From Phycisphaerae bacterium (GTDB lineage: Bacteria > Planctomycetota > Phycisphaerae > UBA1845): a stretch of 9,436 nt of DNA. Positions 5,151-9,436 of the stretch are shown piece after piece. The stretch spans positions 1 to 9,436 of the forward strand of contig JAJDDU010000409.1 of the NCBI GenBank assembly GCA_029260155.1. The letters run 5' to 3'. Each line of letters begins with the position of its first letter. Position 1 is the stretch's first letter. The position numbers and the translations under genes are program-made. The notes beneath the pieces were generated by a model. It had not been told where the DNA came from and did no database searches. It was given only the letters and a program-made list of their open reading frames with translations.

Positions 5151-7493
5151 ATGAGAAGATCAGAGCATCGCAGCCGTTACCAAGTGTTGTTGCCCATCGC
5201 TATGTGCGCCGTCCTCGCGCCGATCGTATCGGTTCGGGGCGACGATACTTCACTGACGCGCGTCGAACGGCGAGCTCTGTGGGGAAAGAACATGGAGGTG
5301 ATCGAGCGGCTGCGCAGCGCTCCGGTCCCCGAAAAGGTTGACGAGACCCCCGAGCACAAGACGCCCGAAGCGAAAATGGCGTATTGGCTGGGCACTTATC
5401 GCAAGCAGTTGGCCGAGCACGCCGAGGCGAAGCTCAAGGACTACAACCGCTACGTCGAACGGGCCAAGGGGCATCTGGAAAAGAAGGAATTGCGCGAAGC
5501 TCTGATCGAAGCCGCACGGGCGCTGGAGAGCGCCGACGACGAAAAGGCGTTGCTCTCAAGTGACTGGGTTCAAGAGCTCACAACGCTCGCCGTCGCCAAG
5601 GCGACGGAATACCGCGAGGCCAAGAGATGGAACAAGGCCCACGCTCTGTATTACGATCTCACCGCCCTGTTTGAGGACAACAAGAAATACGACAAAGCCC
5701 GCCTCGAATGCCTGAACATCGCCCGCCTCGACGTGATTTACGAGGATAAGGACCGCTGGACCGAGTTGCTAGAGGGGATCGACCCGCAAAACGTCATCGA
5801 TGCTCTGACTCGCATTGAGAGGTTCTACGTGCAGGAGTGCGATTTCCGCGACGTCGCAGCCGCCGGGATCGAGCGCCTGATGCTCCTCGGCGAATCGGAG
5901 AAGATGCGCGAGGCGTTCGACGGGTTGGCCGACGAGGAACTTCGCGAGGAGTTCACGGAGCGGACCCGCGCCCGACTCAAACAGGTTCGACGCAGCAAGG
6001 CGGATCGGTTTCACGCCAAGCAGGCCAGGGAGCATTTCGCACGGCTGCTCGCTGTGAACGATCAGACCATCCGGCTGCCCGCGGAGTTGATTGTCTACGA
6101 ATTCATGTCCGGTGCACTTGACCCTCTGGATGACTTCACGTCCGTGATCTGGCCCGTGGAGTTCCGCGAGTTCGATAAGCACACCCGTGGCGGTTTCGTC
6201 GGCGTGGGCATCAGCATCACCGGCGGTGATGAGATTCCGGTACGCGTCGTGTCGCCCTTGGAAGATACGCCGGCCTACAGAGCGGGCGTCCTTCCGGATG
6301 ACATCATCACGCACGTTGACGGCAAGCCGATCAAGGACGAGTCGAAAGATCCGCCGCAAAGGTGGTCGCTCAACAAGGTCGTCTCAACCATCACCGGGCC
6401 CATGGGCACCGAGGTGACGCTCACAATCCATCGTCCCGCGTTGGACAAGGACATTGAATTCGTCCTGGAGCGCGCCCAGGTCGAGATTCAATCGGTTAAG
6501 GGCTACACCCGCAGGAAGGACGACCCGGCGAAATGGGATTTCATGATCGATCCCGACACGGGGATCGGCTACACACGGGTCACCAGTTTCCAGGAAAACA
6601 CCGTTGAGCAGTTGAGCGTCGCCATCGCGGAGATGAAAGCGCGCGAGGCGAAGGGCTTGATCCTCGACCTGCGTTTCAACCCCGGCGGGTTGATGAAAGC
6701 CGCCATCGAAATGTCACAGCTCTTCCTCGATAAAACTGATACGGTGGTCAGCACGCGCGGCATGCGCGAGGGCAATTGGCAGAACCCGGCCGCAGACCAC
6801 GACGGCCCGTGCCGCGACCTGCCGCTTGTGGTGCTGGTCAATGAGTACAGTGCGAGCGCTTCGGAAATCGTGTCCGGCGCGTTGTTTGACCACGAGCGGG
6901 CGCTCATCGTTGGCGAACGGACGTTCGGTAAATTCAGCGTGCAGAAACTGATGCAGTTGGGTGGGAGTGTCGCTCATCTCAAGCTGACTACCGCACGCTA
7001 CTATCTCCCGAGCGGGCGCGAGATGCACCACGAGGAAGGGCGTACGGAGTGGGGCGTCATGCCCAACTTCGAGCAGCACGTCGTCCCCAAGGAACTGTTC
7101 AAGATCAGGAAAATGTGGCGCGATCGAGACATCGTCGGCCATGCCCCAGAACGCATCGCCGCTGCCGATGACGAGTCGTCCGAAGATCCGGTGAAAGAGA
7201 CCAAGACGGACGACGAAGAAACTACCACCGTCGCTGCCGGTGACGACGCAGCCCCGGACGACAAAGACGAAGCCGTCGCGGGCGCGGAAGATGCAGAAGA
7301 AGACGTCGTAGGCCCCGACGATGACGACTATGTCTTGAAACTCGAGCCGGATCCCAACGAGCTCCCCGACGTGGACACCCAGCTCGAAACAGCCTTGCTC
7401 CTTATGCGTTTGCACGTGATGGGCGAAACCGAGCTCCGCGTCGCCGCGATCGAGCGCGCCGAGCACGATGCAGACGCGGTGCGCAATCCGTAG
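5151..7493 (+). CDS. Exported S41 family C-terminal processing (tail-specific) protease with PDZ domain
   Basis: 780 residues. A basic start (MRRSEHRSRY) and hydrophobic core (about 11-28) form a signal peptide, so it acts in the envelope or periplasm. Residues about 35-305 are charged and helical, with pairs that look like TPR-type repeats. A PDZ domain follows (about 343-439; GFVGVGISI at 348-356, AGVLPDDII at 378-386), which in this family recognises substrate C-termini. The S41 core covers about 455-645. It has LDLRFNPGG at 505-513, the nucleophile Ser569 within EYSASASEIVSGAL, general base Lys594 (25 residues on) and Gln598, matching the Ser-Lys-Gln spacing of Prc (430/455/459). After GVMPNF (635-640) comes a segment of about 50 residues dominated by Asp, Glu and Ala (675-726), then the DTQLETALLLMR helix (742-753) that usually closes CtpA-type proteases. 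It is a CtpA/Prc relative with extra N-terminal and linker parts; its substrates are unknown. It is transcribed alone, with its own promoter and terminator. Confidence 0.93.
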   Translation: MRRSEHRSRYQVLLPIAMCAVLAPIVSVRGDDTSLTRVERRALWGKNMEVIERLRSAPVPEKVDETPEHKTPEAKMAYWLGTYRKQLAEHAEAKLKDYNRYVERAKGHLEKKELREALIEAARALESADDEKALLSSDWVQELTTLAVAKATEYREAKRWNKAHALYYDLTALFEDNKKYDKARLECLNIARLDVIYEDKDRWTELLEGIDPQNVIDALTRIERFYVQECDFRDVAAAGIERLMLLGESEKMREAFDGLADEELREEFTERTRARLKQVRRSKADRFHAKQAREHFARLLAVNDQTIRLPAELIVYEFMSGALDPLDDFTSVIWPVEFREFDKHTRGGFVGVGISITGGDEIPVRVVSPLEDTPAYRAGVLPDDIITHVDGKPIKDESKDPPQRWSLNKVVSTITGPMGTEVTLTIHRPALDKDIEFVLERAQVEIQSVKGYTRRKDDPAKWDFMIDPDTGIGYTRVTSFQENTVEQLSVAIAEMKAREAKGLILDLRFNPGGLMKAAIEMSQLFLDKTDTVVSTRGMREGNWQNPAADHDGPCRDLPLVVLVNEYSASASEIVSGALFDHERALIVGERTFGKFSVQKLMQLGGSVAHLKLTTARYYLPSGREMHHEEGRTEWGVMPNFEQHVVPKELFKIRKMWRDRDIVGHAPERIAAADDESSEDPVKETKTDDEETTTVAAGDDAAPDDKDEAVAGAEDAEEDVVGPDDDDYVLKLEPDPNELPDVDTQLETALLLMRLHVMGETELRVAAIERAEHDADAVRNP

Positions 7494-7526
7494 GGGCTCG
7501 GCCGGAGTTCTTGGCGTGCCCACGGT

Positions 7527-7547
7527 AGGGCGGGTTTTACCCGCCTT
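7527..7547 (+). terminator. Hairpin terminator after the S41 protease gene
   Basis: GGCGGGT (7529-7535) and ACCCGCC (7539-7545) form a perfect 7-bp stem around TTT, extendable by a G-T and an A-T pair to 7527-7547. A short T-rich stretch follows (TTCTT). It lies 34 bp after the protease stop, between convergent genes. The minus-strand face lacks a T-run, so it mainly serves the protease gene. Confidence 0.65.
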
Positions 7548-7569
7548 CTTGCTCTGATTCGGGTGGATG

Positions 7570-8778
7570 CTACTCGTAGCGAAGCGCTTCGACGGGGTCG
7601 AGGCGGGATGCGCGAATGGCCGGATAGATGCCGCTGACGATGCCAATGCCGACGGCCATGATCAGTGCGAAGACGATTGCGCTGGGCGGTGTGAATGTAT
7701 TAAGCACCTTTGTGATCTTCTCAAGCAAGTCGGAAAAGGCCATCCCCGCCAAGACGCCCAATCCCCCGCCGAGCAGGCTGATGATTGCAGCTTCGATGAG
7801 GAACTGTGAGAGGATGTCGATGCGACGAGCGCCGACGGCGATACGCACGCCGATTTCTCGTGTCCGCTCCGTCACGGAGACGAGCATGATGTTCATGATG
7901 CCAATGCCGCCCACCAGCAGTGAAATGCCCGCAATGCTGAAGAGCACGACCTGAAAGATCTGCGTGACGTCGCCGATCTGCTTCTTGGCTTGTTCGCGAT
8001 TGAAGATCCCGAAATCATCGCCCGTGCCCGCGCGGATCTTGTGCTCCTGACGCAGCGTTCGGCTGATCTGCTGGATGGCGGGTTCCAGCTGATCCGGACT
8101 GGTCGTTTGGGCTGTGATCATGGTGACGAACCGGATCCCAAACAGACGTTTCATGCCTGTATTCAGTGGGACAGCGACCTGCGAGTCGACCTCGCGAAAG
8201 CCCATGAACCCCTTTTTCTCCATCACGCCGACAACGGTGAAGCGCAATCCCTCGATCTTGACCGGCGCGCCCAGCGGCGGCATTTCTCCGAACAACTCAT
8301 CAGCCACCTTGTAACCCAAAACACACACCTTGCGCTCAGCGAGGTCATCCTCACGCGTGATGAAGCGGCCCTTGGCGGGGTGGTAGTTGTTGATCGATTC
8401 GTAGTCCTCAGTCGTCGCGATGACCGAGACGCGCTTGTTCTTGTGGAAGTACTTGATCTGCAACGGCTGCATGATCTCCGGCGCGGTCGCTTTGACGAGC
8501 GAGCAATCGCGGATGAGGGCGTCGGCATTTTTGCGCGTCAGCGTATCGAACCGGGCGCGACGGCCATGACCCTGCTCACCGCCGGGGACGATCATGATCT
8601 GGTCGGCGCCCATCGACTCGAATCGACTCATGATGTCCTTCTTCGCACCGGCCAATATCGACATGGCCGAGACCACCGCGGAGACGCCGATGATTACGCC
8701 CAACGTCGCCAGTAGGGTGCGCATCATGTTGGTCTGCAGAGCCCGAAGCGACATGAGTATGATGCGAAAGAAGAACAT
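7570..8778 (-). CDS. MacB-type ABC transporter permease (MacB_PCD and FtsX domains)
   Basis: 402 residues. The layout is that of a MacB-family inner-membrane subunit without a fused ATPase. The first membrane segment is at about 20-43 (RTLLATLGVIIGVSAVV). A large extracytoplasmic MacB_PCD domain spans about 45-265, including GRFITREDD at 137-145 and VCVLGYKVADELFG at 151-164. Three C-terminal membrane segments form the FtsX domain at about 275-300, 327-350 and 367-388. The conserved stretch GGIGIMNIMLVSVTERTREIG (290-310) contains the cytoplasmic coupling helix, and the protein ends with the family's ASRLDPVEALRYE (390-402). MacB-type proteins do not pass substrate through the membrane; they transmit ATP-driven movement to periplasmic partners to export peptides, toxins, antibiotics or lipoproteins. 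The substrate is not known here. The ATPase gene ends 20 bp upstream on the same strand, so the two are translated from one message. No good Shine-Dalgarno lies next to ATG 8778; an AGGG sits about 16 nt away. Confidence 0.93.
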   Translation of the reverse strand: MFFFRIILMSLRALQTNMMRTLLATLGVIIGVSAVVSAMSILAGAKKDIMSRFESMGADQIMIVPGGEQGHGRRARFDTLTRKNADALIRDCSLVKATAPEIMQPLQIKYFHKNKRVSVIATTEDYESINNYHPAKGRFITREDDLAERKVCVLGYKVADELFGEMPPLGAPVKIEGLRFTVVGVMEKKGFMGFREVDSQVAVPLNTGMKRLFGIRFVTMITAQTTSPDQLEPAIQQISRTLRQEHKIRAGTGDDFGIFNREQAKKQIGDVTQIFQVVLFSIAGISLLVGGIGIMNIMLVSVTERTREIGVRIAVGARRIDILSQFLIEAAIISLLGGGLGVLAGMAFSDLLEKITKVLNTFTPPSAIVFALIMAVGIGIVSGIYPAIRASRLDPVEALRYE

Positions 8779-8798
8779 GGTGTGTCAGTCGTTTCCCT

Positions 8799-9436
8799 TC
8801 AGCACGCCTTGCGAATCAACGACGGATTACCGCCGCTGAGCGCACGCACTACATCGGCTTGCACCATCTCAGCCCGCATCTCGTCGGTGATGGGCGTATC
8901 GACCTCAATCAAGCCATCGACCATGTGTATCAGTCGCTGGGCTTGGGCAGCCACGCTCATTTCGTGGGTGACCAGGATGATCGTCGTGCCGGATTCGTGA
9001 AGACGATGAAATATGTCGAGAATCTGTGTCCCGGTCTGCGAGTCCAGATTCCCGGTGGGCTCGTCGGCCAGCACCAACGAGGGCTCGTTGACGATGGCGC
9101 GGGCGATGGCCACGCGCTGACGCTCGCCGCCGGACATTTCGCTCGGCTTATGCGTGTAGCGTTTGGCAAGCCCAACGTGCTCTAGGGCAGCCATCGATCT
9201 GGCTCGGGTCTTGCCCATGCGCCCGTAGATCAACGGGACGGCTACGTTGTCCAGCGCACTGGTGCGATTGATAAGGTTGAAAGTCTGGAAGACAAAGCCG
9301 ATCCGGCGGTTGCGGATGATTGCCAACTTGCGGTCCGACAGGCGGTTGACCATTTGCCCGTCGAACTGATACGTGCCCGCGGTGGCCCGATCCAGGCAAC
9401 CGATCAGATGCATGAAGGTGCTCTTGCCGCTGCCGG
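8799..9436 (-). CDS. MacB/LolD-type ABC transporter ATPase, N-terminus cut by the window edge
   Basis: The frame is open through the right edge, and 211 residues are visible. The first are GSGKSTFM, the second half of the Walker A motif (9411-9434), so only about 40 residues are missing. Counting from that glycine, the Q-loop is in GFVFQTFNLI (Gln50), the signature is MSGGERQR at 100-107, Walker B is LVLADEPTGNLD at 120-131, and the switch histidine is in ILVTHE (His157). The IGCLDR and RNRRIGFVFQTFNLI stretches are typical of the MacB/LolD/FtsE branch. It hydrolyses ATP in the cytoplasm to drive the adjacent permease. The C-terminus extends about 35 residues past the usual end of the core (EVDTPITDEMRAEM...). 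An internal ATG at 9413 is not the start because it lies after Walker A. A MacA-like adaptor gene might be upstream, beyond the window. Confidence 0.95.
   Translation of the reverse strand, partial: GSGKSTFMHLIGCLDRATAGTYQFDGQMVNRLSDRKLAIIRNRRIGFVFQTFNLINRTSALDNVAVPLIYGRMGKTRARSMAALEHVGLAKRYTHKPSEMSGGERQRVAIARAIVNEPSLVLADEPTGNLDSQTGTQILDIFHRLHESGTTIILVTHEMSVAAQAQRLIHMVDGLIEVDTPITDEMRAEMVQADVVRALSGGNPSLIRKAC

Noticed and set aside
4219..5151. Minus-strand open frame of 310 codons overlapping the uvrA 5' end and the intergenic region
   Set aside because: Most of it is uvrA read in another frame. The product is rich in Arg, His and Pro with no domain, and it runs through the promoter region.
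5165..5210. Lipoprotein signal in the S41 protease (Cys19 in PIAMCAV)
   Set aside because: The residue before the cysteine is Met and the preceding residues do not fit a lipobox. The cysteine lies inside the hydrophobic core.
6714..7646. Long minus-strand open frame (310 codons) opposite the S41 protease gene
   Set aside because: It is antisense to a well-supported gene, has no recognisable domain, and its low-complexity part mirrors the acidic linker codons. Long antisense frames are expected in GC-rich coding DNA.

Overview
The window is about 9.4 kb of GC-rich bacterial chromosome. It looks like ordinary core-genome sequence: four complete genes plus two more that run off the window edges and one small DUF1569-family gene, with almost no wasted space. 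I see no tRNA, rRNA, CRISPR array, transposase, integrase or phage gene. High GC, alternative TTG starts, a DUF1569 protein, a cobalamin-type radical SAM protein and a signal-peptide-bearing S41 protease together fit a Planctomycetota-like or related Gram-negative lineage. That placement is an inference and not proven by any single gene.

Layout. At the left edge, on the minus strand, is the N-terminal half of a B12-binding/radical SAM enzyme (1-619), cut just as its iron-sulfur motif begins. Upstream of it, on the same strand, is a DUF1569/DinB-like protein (741-1214). A divergent intergenic stretch (1215-1465) holds a perfect 16-bp inverted repeat and a plausible promoter. It leads into a plus-strand, membrane-anchored thioredoxin-fold protein (1466-1966). 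The 3' end of that gene overlaps tail to tail by 83 bp with uvrA, which occupies 1884-4766 on the minus strand.

uvrA (DNA damage recognition ATPase of nucleotide excision repair) is divergent from a large exported S41 tail-specific protease (5151-7493, plus). The roughly 380-bp region between them holds candidate promoters in both directions and a 25-bp palindrome that sits on the candidate uvrA -35 element. The protease gene ends at a hairpin terminator (7527-7547). It converges on a two-gene minus-strand MacB-type ABC transporter: a permease (7570-8778) and, 20 bp upstream of it, the ATPase (8799-9436), which is cut at its Walker A motif by the right edge.

How the genes relate. Apart from the ABC ATPase/permease pair, nothing suggests one pathway. 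DNA repair (UvrA), envelope proteolysis (S41), redox (thioredoxin-fold) and export (MacB-like) sit side by side as separate transcription units. I found no convincing undescribed system. The points most worth a second look are the perfect inverted repeat at 1316-1349, the uvrA/thioredoxin antisense overlap, and the unusual domain layout of the S41 protease.
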